Source of the DNA: Corynebacterium sp. HMSC074A01
Lineage (GTDB): Bacteria; Actinomycetota; Actinomycetes; Mycobacteriales; Mycobacteriaceae
Direction: 5' to 3'
Length of the DNA stretch: 64,000 nucleotides
Assembly: GCF_001831515.1 (NCBI RefSeq)
Contig: NZ_KV825598.1
Coordinates: 83,703 to 147,702 of the forward strand
The position numbers and the translations under genes are program-made. How positions within the stretch are numbered: the first letter of the stretch is position 1; each line of letters opens with the position of its first letter. Below, one piece after another: positions 52,005 to 59,725 of this stretch. A model generated the notes under the pieces. The model did no database searches. It was not told where the DNA came from and worked only from the letters and a program-made list of their open reading frames with translations.

Positions 52005-53063
52005 ATGAACGCACTCGCCTCACTTGCCCAGTTCGACCGGAGCGGTTTCGACTTTGTCGCCGCTGCGGCGGGCAAGTCTGCTCGCGAGGTGCAGGCCGAG
52101 GGCGTGCAGTACGACCGCGCGAAGCAGTTGGTCGCGGCGGCGCGGACGCTGTGCGCGGCGACTTCGCACTCGCGCTACCAGCAGCGCGCGCACGAGGGGG
52201 CGCGCGAAAACGGGCACCGGATCGAGACGCTCGCCTACATCGCGCGCACGGCGAACTCGATCAAGGACGCGACGAAGCGCTGGCACTACATCGACACGCT
52301 GTGCAACACTGCCGGGGACTTGTCGCGGATTCGGAAGCGGGCGGCGGCGCTGAAGGAAGAGTTGCAGCCGCCCGCGCCGCGCACCGCCTGCGCTCGCGTC
52401 AAGCACCATGGCGATGGCTTAGCGACGCTACGCGTCACCGGCCCCGCGCTCGACGTCCAAGCCGCCTACGACGCGGCCAAAAACGACGTCACCACCTGGC
52501 TGACCCAGGACTGCCCGCGGGCCGACTACCTGGTCAAGCTCAGCGTGAACCTGGATCTGGGCGACTACGAGAAGATTCTCTCCGGCGCGGGCAAGGACGT
52601 CACGGTCCGCTTCGCCAACGGGGTCGTCATGCCCGGCGAGGAGTTCGTGCGCATGAAGTTCTCACAGTTCGGCCACATCATCCTCATCGGCGCGATGGAC
52701 GGCCCCGTTAACGCCTACGACATGCGCCTGGCCACGGAGAAGCACCGCACGATGATGCTCGCCGACTCCGCCACCTGCACGTGGAAAGATTGCGACGTGC
52801 CGGCCTCGCGCTGCGACGCCCACCACATGACCGAGCATCGCTTTGGTGGCGAAACGGTGGTGAGCAACCTCGGCTGGCTGTGCCGCTACCACAACCACCA
52901 GGCGGGCCGCGTCACCCGCGGGCACACTGAGCGCCGCGGCGGGCAGATCGTCTACGTCTCGCCGTCGGGCCAGGTCACGCCCACCGGCACCGACCACGTG
53001 GCCCGGGCTAGTTCGCGCGAACCAGGAACTGGCCGCGCTGGCCCTGCTCCGCCTCGGTCATGA
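52005..53063 (+). CDS. Second DUF222 / HNH endonuclease-domain protein
   Basis: 352 aa paralogue of the protein at 12164, similar along its whole length; shared blocks include KRWHYIDTLCNTAGDLSRIRK and the HNH motif CDAHHMTEHRFGG with LGWLCRYHN. The last ~17 residues differ from the paralogue and are read through the 3' end of the convergent nirK gene (56-nt overlap), as if the original stop was lost on insertion. It sits inside the nitrite/NO gene group. Start ATG 52005 appears leaderless. Confidence 0.87.
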   Translation: MNALASLAQFDRSGFDFVAAAAGKSAREVQAEGVQYDRAKQLVAAARTLCAATSHSRYQQRAHEGARENGHRIETLAYIARTANSIKDATKRWHYIDTLCNTAGDLSRIRKRAAALKEELQPPAPRTACARVKHHGDGLATLRVTGPALDVQAAYDAAKNDVTTWLTQDCPRADYLVKLSVNLDLGDYEKILSGAGKDVTVRFANGVVMPGEEFVRMKFSQFGHIILIGAMDGPVNAYDMRLATEKHRTMMLADSATCTWKDCDVPASRCDAHHMTEHRFGGETVVSNLGWLCRYHNHQAGRVTRGHTERRGGQIVYVSPSGQVTPTGTDHVARASSREPGTGRAGPAPPRS

Positions 53064-54177
53064 GGTGGTTGACAAAGGTGTAGGTGCCCGGCTCGTCGAA
53101 GGTGAGCTCGACAAACCCGCCCTGTGCGGCAAGCAGGTCGAGGGCCTGGGAGCCGGTGTCGTGGGCGTCGCGAAGCGAATAGGTCCCCTCTTTGTACACG
53201 GTGTCGAAGATTTCGCCGACGACGTGGAAGCTCAGCGCGGTGTCGGGGCCTGCGTTGAGTAGCCACACGCGGACGGTGTCGCCGACGTGCGCCTCGATGG
53301 GCCGCTCGACGTATTGCGCGGGGTGGTCGTTGAAGGCGGTCGCGGGCTCGTCGCCGTAGATTTCGCGCGCGACGAGGAGATATTCGCCGTCGACGGGCGC
53401 AAGGTCCGGCGGGTCGATCACGACGGCACCGACCATGCCCATCCCGATGTGCTGGCTCATCGGCATGGTGCCGCAGTGGTACATCCAGATCCCTGAGCGC
53501 CGCGCGGTGAATTCGTAGGTGAGGTGCTCGCCCGGCTGGATGTCGCGCATGGGTTCGTCGGGACTGATTTCGCCTGCGTGGAAGTCGATGGAGTGGGTCA
53601 TGTGTCCGCGGTTTTCGATGGTGATGCGGAAGCGGTCGCCCACGCGTCCGCGCAGCGTCGGCCCGGGTGCTTGGCCGTCGAAGGTCCAGGTGTCGCCGTC
53701 GTCTTCGATGGTCCAGGTGTGCTCGTGCAGCTCGCCGCTGGCTTCCGGCAGTGTCGCGTCGCGCCCTTCGCCGCTTGTCGACGCCCCACCGCCCCCACTC
53801 GTGACCACATCAAAAGTCATCCCCATCGCCTTGTGTCCGGCGATTGTGCACCAGCCCTGCGTGTCCTCGTCGAAGACGCCGAAGTCGTGGGTGACGGTTT
53901 CGCCGGGGTCGATGCGGCCGGTGTGGCCGTCGCTAAGCTTGAGGTCGTGCTGCTGGGTATCGGAGTTGGTGATGGTGAGCACGACGTGGGTGCCGGGGGC
54001 GACGTTGATGGTGTCGGGGACGAACGACATGCCCTGAATGTCAATGTCGAAGACGGTGGCGTCCTCGCTGATCGGGGCCTGCGCGGTGTCGGTGGGGCTG
54101 AACGCGAGGGTGAGCCCCACGACAAGGGTGACGAAGAGGGCGATCAGCCCCCAGGCGAGGGATTCGGTTCGGTTCAT
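53008..54177 (-). CDS. nirK: Copper-containing nitrite reductase with extra N-terminal cupredoxin domain
   Basis: 389 aa. An N-terminal membrane anchor (WGLIALFVTLVVGLTLAF) is followed by a cupredoxin domain (about 40-130) with type 1 copper ligand motifs QQHDL and GWCTIAGHKAMGM. The NirK part then shows HSIDFHAGE (type 1 and type 2 His), WMYHCGTMPMSQHIGMGM (His-Cys, His, Met) and LSFHVVGEIFD (type 2 His in the last domain). Reduces nitrite to NO outside the membrane; the extra domain may feed electrons. ATGA overlap with the upstream membrane gene. A laccase-like oxidase is less likely given the ligand set. Confidence 0.85.
   Translation of the reverse strand: MNRTESLAWGLIALFVTLVVGLTLAFSPTDTAQAPISEDATVFDIDIQGMSFVPDTINVAPGTHVVLTITNSDTQQHDLKLSDGHTGRIDPGETVTHDFGVFDEDTQGWCTIAGHKAMGMTFDVVTSGGGGASTSGEGRDATLPEASGELHEHTWTIEDDGDTWTFDGQAPGPTLRGRVGDRFRITIENRGHMTHSIDFHAGEISPDEPMRDIQPGEHLTYEFTARRSGIWMYHCGTMPMSQHIGMGMVGAVVIDPPDLAPVDGEYLLVAREIYGDEPATAFNDHPAQYVERPIEAHVGDTVRVWLLNAGPDTALSFHVVGEIFDTVYKEGTYSLRDAHDTGSQALDLLAAQGGFVELTFDEPGTYTFVNHLMTEAEQGQRGQFLVRAN
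53773..53785 (+). repeat. Copy of 13-mer GCTTNTCGACGCC
   Basis: Exact copy with N=G, antisense in the nirK linker (Gly-Ala-Ser-Thr-Ser there). Confidence 0.8.
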
Positions 54178-55226
54178 GGGAAAGCGACCTTTCTTGCGTG
54201 CAGGACCAGCCCAACCACCAGGATAGGGAGGCCGATATGTGGGGTGATGAGCGTGATGATGGCACCGCCGTTGAGCAGGCCGACCTTGAGATATCCGGTG
54301 TCAGGCTTGGTGACGCGACGAGTGAGCACGGGCAGGAGATGGCCGAGGGCACCCACGACGATTTGTGCAAGCCCCGCGACCAAGATGAACGCCAGGAGGT
54401 GCTTTGGAAACCGCTCCGTACCGAGGAACTGCGTTGCGGCGTCGGCGTACATGGCACCGAGCAGCCAGAGCAGGCCAGCAGTGAGCTCGAGCGCGGATGC
54501 TGAGAACTCTGCGGTCACGAGCGTGCCGGCAAGGACAGGCTGCAGCGCGAATGACCAAGCGAGGGCGCACACGAGCAGTGCAAGTGCGGCGAAGGGTGTG
54601 CCTGGCAGGGCTGCTGCAAGGGGAAGGGCGAGGCAGTGGACGAGCAGCGTGCGAAAAAGTCGGTTGCGGGCCGTGGTGGAGGCACGCTGTTTCGTCATGG
54701 TGGGAAGCAGGGTGAGCACGGTGCCGGCGATGGTCGGCCAGGCGAAGCCCCAGACAGCGAGTCGGGCGTGGGCAGCAGTGTTCTGCTGGACAACGGCGGC
54801 GGCGACGGCGAGTACGAAGAATACGGCAGCCACGATGTAGCAGTAGACGGTCACGGCGAAAGGCCCAGGCAGTCCCTGGCGCAGCTTGCGGGCAATGGAC
54901 GCCCCATGCCAGAGCAGCACGCACGCTGCGGTGGCGGCGGCGATGTCGGAGAGGGTGGAAAAACGGAGGCGGAGGGCGTCGATAAGCAGGGCGATGAGCG
55001 CGAGATTGAGCGCGGCGAGACGAACAGCAACGGCTAAAGGGCGGGAGGAGGTGCGCGTCAAGGCGTCAGTGAAGTGGGTGGAGTACGTGAGGATGGCGGT
55101 CGTGACCACGCCAAGGGTGAGCGGGTGGATGATGGCCCAGCGCGGCACCTCAAGAAGCGCGCTGATGAGCGCGACACTGGCCCAGAATGCAATGAGCCCA
55201 CCCGTTGCGAGGTGTAGCCGACTCAT
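54174..55226 (-). CDS. NnrS-like polytopic membrane protein coupled to nirK
   Basis: 350 aa from ATG 55226; the frame is open further upstream but that would cross the divergent promoter. About ten helices with His in IIHPLTLGVVTT, YSTHFTDAL, LLWHGAS and GALGHLLPVL. Its stop overlaps the nirK start (ATGA). In some actinobacteria a comparable membrane part appears fused to a NirK-like enzyme, which I recall but cannot check. Possible roles: quinol oxidation for NirK, or NO-stress protection as proposed for NnrS. Confidence 0.75.
   Translation of the reverse strand: MSRLHLATGGLIAFWASVALISALLEVPRWAIIHPLTLGVVTTAILTYSTHFTDALTRTSSRPLAVAVRLAALNLALIALLIDALRLRFSTLSDIAAATAACVLLWHGASIARKLRQGLPGPFAVTVYCYIVAAVFFVLAVAAAVVQQNTAAHARLAVWGFAWPTIAGTVLTLLPTMTKQRASTTARNRLFRTLLVHCLALPLAAALPGTPFAALALLVCALAWSFALQPVLAGTLVTAEFSASALELTAGLLWLLGAMYADAATQFLGTERFPKHLLAFILVAGLAQIVVGALGHLLPVLTRRVTKPDTGYLKVGLLNGGAIITLITPHIGLPILVVGLVLHARKVAFP
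54975..54987 (-). repeat. Copy of 13-mer GCTTNTCGACGCC
   Basis: Exact copy with N=A in the NnrS-like gene, read as Leu-Ile-Asp-Ala. Confidence 0.8.
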
Positions 55227-55298
55227 TTTTTCCACGAAGAATATCGTACTAAAGTTGGAGATGGATGGCCAGACTAGGAGTTTTGCCTGCGCACTTTC

Positions 55299-55313
55299 TA
55301 TACTTGATTCAAG
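55299..55313. promoter_or_regulatory. Palindrome and -10 in the nirK/regulator divergent promoter
   Basis: TATACT (55299-55304) overlaps the palindrome CTTGA-T-TCAAG (55303-55313) in the 126-bp gap between the NnrS-like gene and the regulator. Confidence 0.45.
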
Positions 55314-55352
55314 CAACTGTCTAAGAAGTCCCGCCGTAGGAGGGTGTGAAAC

Positions 55353-56030
55353 ATGGTTCGCCGACGAGCGCCACGCCCTGCGTCTCAGCTCACCGCTGCC
55401 GCCGCCGAATTGAGCGCGAAGCAGCGGGAAGTCTTTCATGCCCTGCAGGCGTTTCCCGACGGGGCGCAGGTCGCCGAGCTCTCACACAAGCTCGGCATGC
55501 ACATCAACACCGTGCGCGGCCACTTGGATGAGCTGATCGCGCAGGAGCTGGTCTCGCGCAGGCAGGCGCACACGGTGGGGCGGGGGCGTCCCTCGCATAT
55601 CTTCACCGCGCGGGTGCCGCGTGGTAGCGAGGTGGCGAGCGAGTACATCGAACTCGTCGAGATGCTCACCGGCATGCTTGCCGACGGGGACCTGGAGCAA
55701 GCCCGCGAGATCGGACAGCAGTGGGCGGCGAAGTCCGGACACAAGGGGGATGTGCCGGAGGATTTGGACGAGGCCGCCGAAGGGCTCGTGCGGCTGCTGC
55801 GCGCGATGGGCTTTGACCCGGACATGCGGGAGGATTCCGTAGCCGAGACCTCGCGCGAGGTGGGCCTGCGCGCCTGCCCCTTCATCGGCCCGGACGGCAC
55901 GCTGCCGGACCGGACGGTGGGCGCGCTCCACGCGGGTTACATCGACGGGCGGGCGGGCGAGCTCAAGGTCGAGCTCAAGCCCTTTGACCGGTTCAACGAG
56001 TGCGGGGCGCGCATCACTGACCCGCGCTAG
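55353..56030 (+). CDS. HTH regulator with C-terminal cysteine motif, candidate NO/redox sensor
   Basis: 225 aa, AGGAGG 9 nt before the ATG. N-terminal winged helix (AKQREVFHALQAFPDGAQVA, then LSHKLGMHINTVRGHLDELI). The C-terminal part has ACPFIGPDG, GALHAGYIDG and FNECGARI, resembling the CPF / xxLHxG / C pattern of SufR-like Fe-S regulators but with one of the usual cysteines missing. Divergent from the nnrS-like/nirK operon and convergent with hmp (stop codons share CTAG), so it is the natural regulator of the nitrite/NO genes. Confidence 0.78.
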   Translation: MVRRRAPRPASQLTAAAAELSAKQREVFHALQAFPDGAQVAELSHKLGMHINTVRGHLDELIAQELVSRRQAHTVGRGRPSHIFTARVPRGSEVASEYIELVEMLTGMLADGDLEQAREIGQQWAAKSGHKGDVPEDLDEAAEGLVRLLRAMGFDPDMREDSVAETSREVGLRACPFIGPDGTLPDRTVGALHAGYIDGRAGELKVELKPFDRFNECGARITDPR

Positions 56031-57187
56031 TTGATCAGCCAGTCGTTCGGGCTGAACAGCTCGAAGTAGACGTTGGCGGGCGACTTTTCGGCCAGATCTT
56101 CGCGGATAGCCTGGAGGAAGTTTGCGCCGCCGCAGAGGTAGACATCAGCGCCGTCGACATCTGCCTCACTGATGGTGATGCGCTCGCCCTGACTGCGGAA
56201 GGCCGCGCGCACCTCGGCGTTGGGGAGCTTGTCCGCGAGCGCGCGGGTTTCCTCGCGCTGCGCCCACGATTCCTCGGAATCGTCGGCGTGCAGGTAGCAC
56301 ACCTTCCGGTCCGAGTTGGTGCGGGCGAGGTGGCCCAAGATGCCCACCATCGGGGTGGAGCCGATACCGCTGGAGATCAGCACGACCGGGTTGTCGCCGT
56401 CCTGGAGGACGAGGTCACCGGCGGCGAGGGTTGCGTCGACGGTGTCGCCGACTTCTACGCGTTCGCGCAGGAAGGTGGAGACCTCGCCGTCGCTTTCCAC
56501 GGCGATGCGGTAGGAGTTCGCGTCGCCTTCGATGATGGAGTACTGGCGGAGCTGGCGCGCGCCGTCGTCAAGCGTGACGCCCACGGAGGTGTACTGGCCG
56601 GGCCGCGGGGTAGAAAAATCACCGGTGAGGGTGTAGGTGAACACCGTGTCGGTGAGCTGCTCCTTGGCGGTGACGGTCGCGCGGCGGAAGACGTCGCCGT
56701 CGGTGACGCCGTCGGAGGCGTAGAGCTTGGCCTCGTGCTGAATTAGCACATCGGCCATGAGCCAGTAGACGGCGTCCCAGGCCTCTGCGACCTCGGGGGT
56801 GACCGCGTCGCCGAGCACTTCGGCGATCGCGGCCATGAGGTTGTCGTGCACGATCTGGTACTGGTCCTTGCGGATGCCCAGCGAGACGTGCTTGTGGGCG
56901 ATACGGTCGAGCATCATGACCGGGTCCGGCGCTGACGGGTCCACCAGCTGGGTGGCGAAAGTGGCGACGGAAGCGGCCAGAGCCTTCTGCTGCGCGCCCT
57001 GCTTCTGGTTGCCGCGGTTGAACGTGTTGGCGATGAGTTCCGGGTGGGCGGCGAACATCTTGGAATAGAACGTCGTGGTGATCGTCTCGATGTTTTCGCC
57101 CACCGGCGGGAGCGTCGCCTTGATGATTTCGGCGTGCTCATCGCTGAGGTAGTTGAGTTTCGGGTTCGGCTTTTCTGCGAGGTACAT
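56027..57187 (-). CDS. hmp: Flavohaemoglobin (nitric oxide dioxygenase)
   Basis: 386 aa. I chose ATG 57187 since AAGGAAGG is 6 nt upstream; the ATG at 57193 touches it. Globin domain 1-145 with proximal His in IAHKHVSLGI, then a ferredoxin reductase-like FAD/NAD part with RQYSIIEGD, SSGIGSTPMVGIL and YLCGGANFLQAI. Oxidises NO to nitrate using O2 and NAD(P)H, protecting the cell from NO made by NirK. Has its own promoter with TATAAT. Confidence 0.95.
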   Translation of the reverse strand: MYLAEKPNPKLNYLSDEHAEIIKATLPPVGENIETITTTFYSKMFAAHPELIANTFNRGNQKQGAQQKALAASVATFATQLVDPSAPDPVMMLDRIAHKHVSLGIRKDQYQIVHDNLMAAIAEVLGDAVTPEVAEAWDAVYWLMADVLIQHEAKLYASDGVTDGDVFRRATVTAKEQLTDTVFTYTLTGDFSTPRPGQYTSVGVTLDDGARQLRQYSIIEGDANSYRIAVESDGEVSTFLRERVEVGDTVDATLAAGDLVLQDGDNPVVLISSGIGSTPMVGILGHLARTNSDRKVCYLHADDSEESWAQREETRALADKLPNAEVRAAFRSQGERITISEADVDGADVYLCGGANFLQAIREDLAEKSPANVYFELFSPNDWLIN

Positions 57188-57222
57188 CGGCATCCTTCCT
57201 TGTCGTGAACGGAATACTGCCG

Positions 57223-57239
57223 ATTATAACCGTGGTTAT
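57223..57239 (-). promoter_or_regulatory. hmp promoter with inverted repeat
   Basis: On the minus strand TATAAT (57228-57223) lies about 35 nt before the hmp start. The overlapping palindrome ATAAC-CGTG-GTTAT (57226-57239) is a candidate operator and reaches the stop of the upstream gene. Confidence 0.6.
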
Positions 57240-57721
57240 TAATCCTCGAGGTTTTGGTCCAGCCGTTCCTCGTCTTTGCGACGCTGCGAGCGCTGCAGGC
57301 GGGGTGCGAAGATCGCGGCCGCACCACCGCCAACGATCGCGCCGACAACTATGCCGACCGCGCCGCTCGGATCGCCGTCGTAGTCGTTGAAGGCAATGCC
57401 AGCGAAGGTGATCGCGAGGAAGATCCAGATGGGCAGTGTTGACAGTGTGAAAATCTTGGGCGGGCGGGGCCGCGGGGTGTAGTTCTGCATCCACAGTGCG
57501 CCGGCGGTCTGCGCAAGCGTGCCGGGCAGCAGGGCGAGCAGCGAGTAGATGGCCGCGCCGCTCGGCAGGACCCAGGCGAGGATCGCCATGATGAACGTGG
57601 TGGTGTACAGCAGCGTCTCCGAGGTCACCGTGCTGGACTGATGCAAGATCTGCTGCTGGTATTCGTCGTCGGTGCCCTGGTTCGCCAGGGCGATTTTGGT
57701 GTCGCCGTACTTCTTCAACAT
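57239..57721 (-). CDS. Small membrane protein paired with an HTH regulator
   Basis: 160 aa from ATG 57721, AAGGAT upstream. Four hydrophobic helices (TLLYTTTFIMAILAWVLPSG, IYSLLALLPGTLAQTAGALW, LSTLPIWIFLAITFAGIAFN, VGIVVGAIVGGGAAAIFAP) and a charged C-terminal tail. Lies 4 nt after the HTH gene. Pairs of an XRE-type regulator and a DUF-type integral membrane protein are common in Gram-positive bacteria; no function assigned. Confidence 0.75.
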   Translation of the reverse strand: MLKKYGDTKIALANQGTDDEYQQQILHQSSTVTSETLLYTTTFIMAILAWVLPSGAAIYSLLALLPGTLAQTAGALWMQNYTPRPRPPKIFTLSTLPIWIFLAITFAGIAFNDYDGDPSGAVGIVVGAIVGGGAAAIFAPRLQRSQRRKDEERLDQNLED

Positions 57722-57725
57722 GGGA

Positions 57726-57938
57726 TTATCCTTCCTGCTCGTCGCCGAAGAGGGCTTCGACGGTCTTGCCGAGCGTGCGTGCGATGTCGAGTGCGAGGTG
57801 GACGGAGGGGGAGTAGTTACCTTTTTCGATGTTGGCGATGGTCTGGCGGGAGACACCCACCTGTTGGGCGAGTTCGGCTTGGGAGAGTTCCTGCCACCGC
57901 CGCCACTTGCGGACCATGTTTTCGTGTGTGTCTGGCAT
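57726..57938 (-). CDS. Small Cro/CI-type HTH regulator
   Basis: 70 aa from ATG 57938, GAAAGGAG upstream. Almost entirely an XRE helix-turn-helix: WQELSQAELAQQVGVSRQTI, then ANIEKGNYSPSVHLALDIAR, TLGKTVEALF. Similar to YozG-type regulators that control an adjacent membrane protein; overlapping translation units suggest the same here. Confidence 0.88.
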   Translation of the reverse strand: MPDTHENMVRKWRRWQELSQAELAQQVGVSRQTIANIEKGNYSPSVHLALDIARTLGKTVEALFGDEQEG

Positions 57939-58066
57939 CAGCGCTCCTTTCGGGTCTATGTAAGCGCCTACGACAAACAATAAAGAAAACGCGCCACGAT
58001 GGCAAGGAAACTAGACAAAGAGGAAAGAGTGGGCGTCGCTAAGCATGAAGCTCTAGACTGGCGCGC

Positions 58067-59725
58067 ATGCCTACGCCTGTACCTGAATACCTTGACCACC
58101 TGCTGGAACGAGTCCGCGACGACGACAGCGGCGAGCTCGCCGACTACATCGAGGAGCTCGCCGCCGCCGACCCCGACAAGCTCGGCGTGGCGCTGTGCAC
58201 GACGTCGGGGAACCTCTACTCGGCGGGCGATGACGACTACGAGTTCACCATCCAGTCCATCTCCAAGCCGTTCGTTTACGCGCTCGCGCTGGAGGAGCTG
58301 GGCGCGGCGGAGGTGCACAAGTACGTGGGCGTGGAGCCGTCGGGCGATGCTTTCAACGCGATTTCGCTGGAGGAGGACACGCACCGGCCCGCGAACCCGA
58401 TGATCAACGCGGGCGCGATCGCGGTGAACCAGCTGATCAACGGCGCTGAGTCCTCGGTTCAGGAGCGGGTGGAGAAGATCCGCGCGTTCTTTTCCAAGCT
58501 TGCGGGCCGCGAGCTGACTATCGACGAGTCGCTGGTGGAGTCCGAGATCGGCACCGCGCACCGCAACCTGGCGATTGCGCACCTGTTGCGCGAGTTCGGC
58601 ATGGTGCAGGACCAGGCGCACGACGCGATCGAGTCCTACACGCAGCAGTGCGCGGTGCTGGTCACCGTGCGCGATCTGGCGACGATGGCGGCCACCCTGG
58701 CCAACGGCGGAGTCCAGCCGATCACCGGCGAGCGGGTCTGCTCCGCGGCCGCGGCGCGGATTACGCAGGCGGTGATGACTTCGGCGGGCATGTACGACGG
58801 CTCGGGGCGGTGGATGGTCAACGTGGGCATCCCCGCGAAGTCGGGTGTGGCCGGCGGGCTGATCGGCACGATGCCGGGGCAGCTGGGCTTGGCGTCGCTG
58901 AGTCCGCGGCTGAACGAGCAGGGTAACTCGGTGCGCGGGGTGAAGATCTTCCGCGAGATGTCCGCCTCGCTCGGGCTGAACCTGATGGGCGCGGATTACT
59001 ACACGGCGCCGGGGATTCGGTCGGTGGAGCGCAGAGAAGATTGCACCGTGGTGGTGCTGCAGGGCATGATCAACTTCACCGCCGCGGAGAAGATCCTGCA
59101 CGACCTGTCCGGCGAGCGCATCGTCGGCGGCACGCTGGTGCTCGACGTGTCGAATGTGACCAGCTTCAATAAGGCCGGCCGCCTGCTCATCAAGGAGGGG
59201 CTGCGCCAGCTTCGCGACGAGGGCTACGAGGTCAGCATCTACGACCCCGACTCCGCCATGCCGGACTACGAGTTTTCCGACGGCACCAAGGTCCGCGCCA
59301 TCAAGGACTTCTCCACCACCTTCACCGTGCCCGCCTCGCGTACCGCGGTGTTCAAGGCGATCACCACGCCGAAGGACTGGTGGGACGACCACATCGAGGG
59401 CTCGGCGGCCGAGGCCGGCGGCGAGTTCCACTTCGACACGGACAGCCAATACGCCGAGTTCCGCGTCGAAGAGGCCGCAGAGGGCGACCGCCTGGTCTGG
59501 CATACCGAGACCACGGGCAAGGAGAAGGAGGACCGCGACTGGGACGACACCTCGCTCATCTTCGAGCTCAGCGACAGCGAGGAGGAGCAGGGCGAAACGC
59601 AGGTCACCTTCACCCACCGCGGCATGCACCCGCACGAGGAGGGCTACAAGGAGGCCGTCGAGGCGTGGCGCGAACGCCTGCAGGACCGCCTCGAGCCGCT
59701 GATCCGGCGGCGCGGGGAGGGCTAG
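58067..59725 (+). CDS. Glutaminase fused to STAS and SRPBCC (AHSA1-like) domains
   Basis: 552 aa. Residues 1-310 are a serine-dependent beta-lactamase-like glutaminase: QSISKPF with Ser64/Lys67, NPMINAGAIAV, Tyr region ESYTQQCAVLV, and PAKSGVAGGLIGTMPG. It deaminates glutamine to glutamate. About 318-405 is a STAS domain (VVVLQGMINFTAAEKILHDL, LVLDVSNVTSFNKAGRLL). About 410-548 is an SRPBCC/AHSA1-like domain (FTVPASRTAVFKAITTPKDW, FTHRGMHP). Normal glutaminases are about 310 aa. ATG lies 7 nt after TAGACT, leaderless style. Stop shares CTAG with the convergent TetR gene. Confidence 0.9.
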   Translation: MPTPVPEYLDHLLERVRDDDSGELADYIEELAAADPDKLGVALCTTSGNLYSAGDDDYEFTIQSISKPFVYALALEELGAAEVHKYVGVEPSGDAFNAISLEEDTHRPANPMINAGAIAVNQLINGAESSVQERVEKIRAFFSKLAGRELTIDESLVESEIGTAHRNLAIAHLLREFGMVQDQAHDAIESYTQQCAVLVTVRDLATMAATLANGGVQPITGERVCSAAAARITQAVMTSAGMYDGSGRWMVNVGIPAKSGVAGGLIGTMPGQLGLASLSPRLNEQGNSVRGVKIFREMSASLGLNLMGADYYTAPGIRSVERREDCTVVVLQGMINFTAAEKILHDLSGERIVGGTLVLDVSNVTSFNKAGRLLIKEGLRQLRDEGYEVSIYDPDSAMPDYEFSDGTKVRAIKDFSTTFTVPASRTAVFKAITTPKDWWDDHIEGSAAEAGGEFHFDTDSQYAEFRVEEAAEGDRLVWHTETTGKEKEDRDWDDTSLIFELSDSEEEQGETQVTFTHRGMHPHEEGYKEAVEAWRERLQDRLEPLIRRRGEG

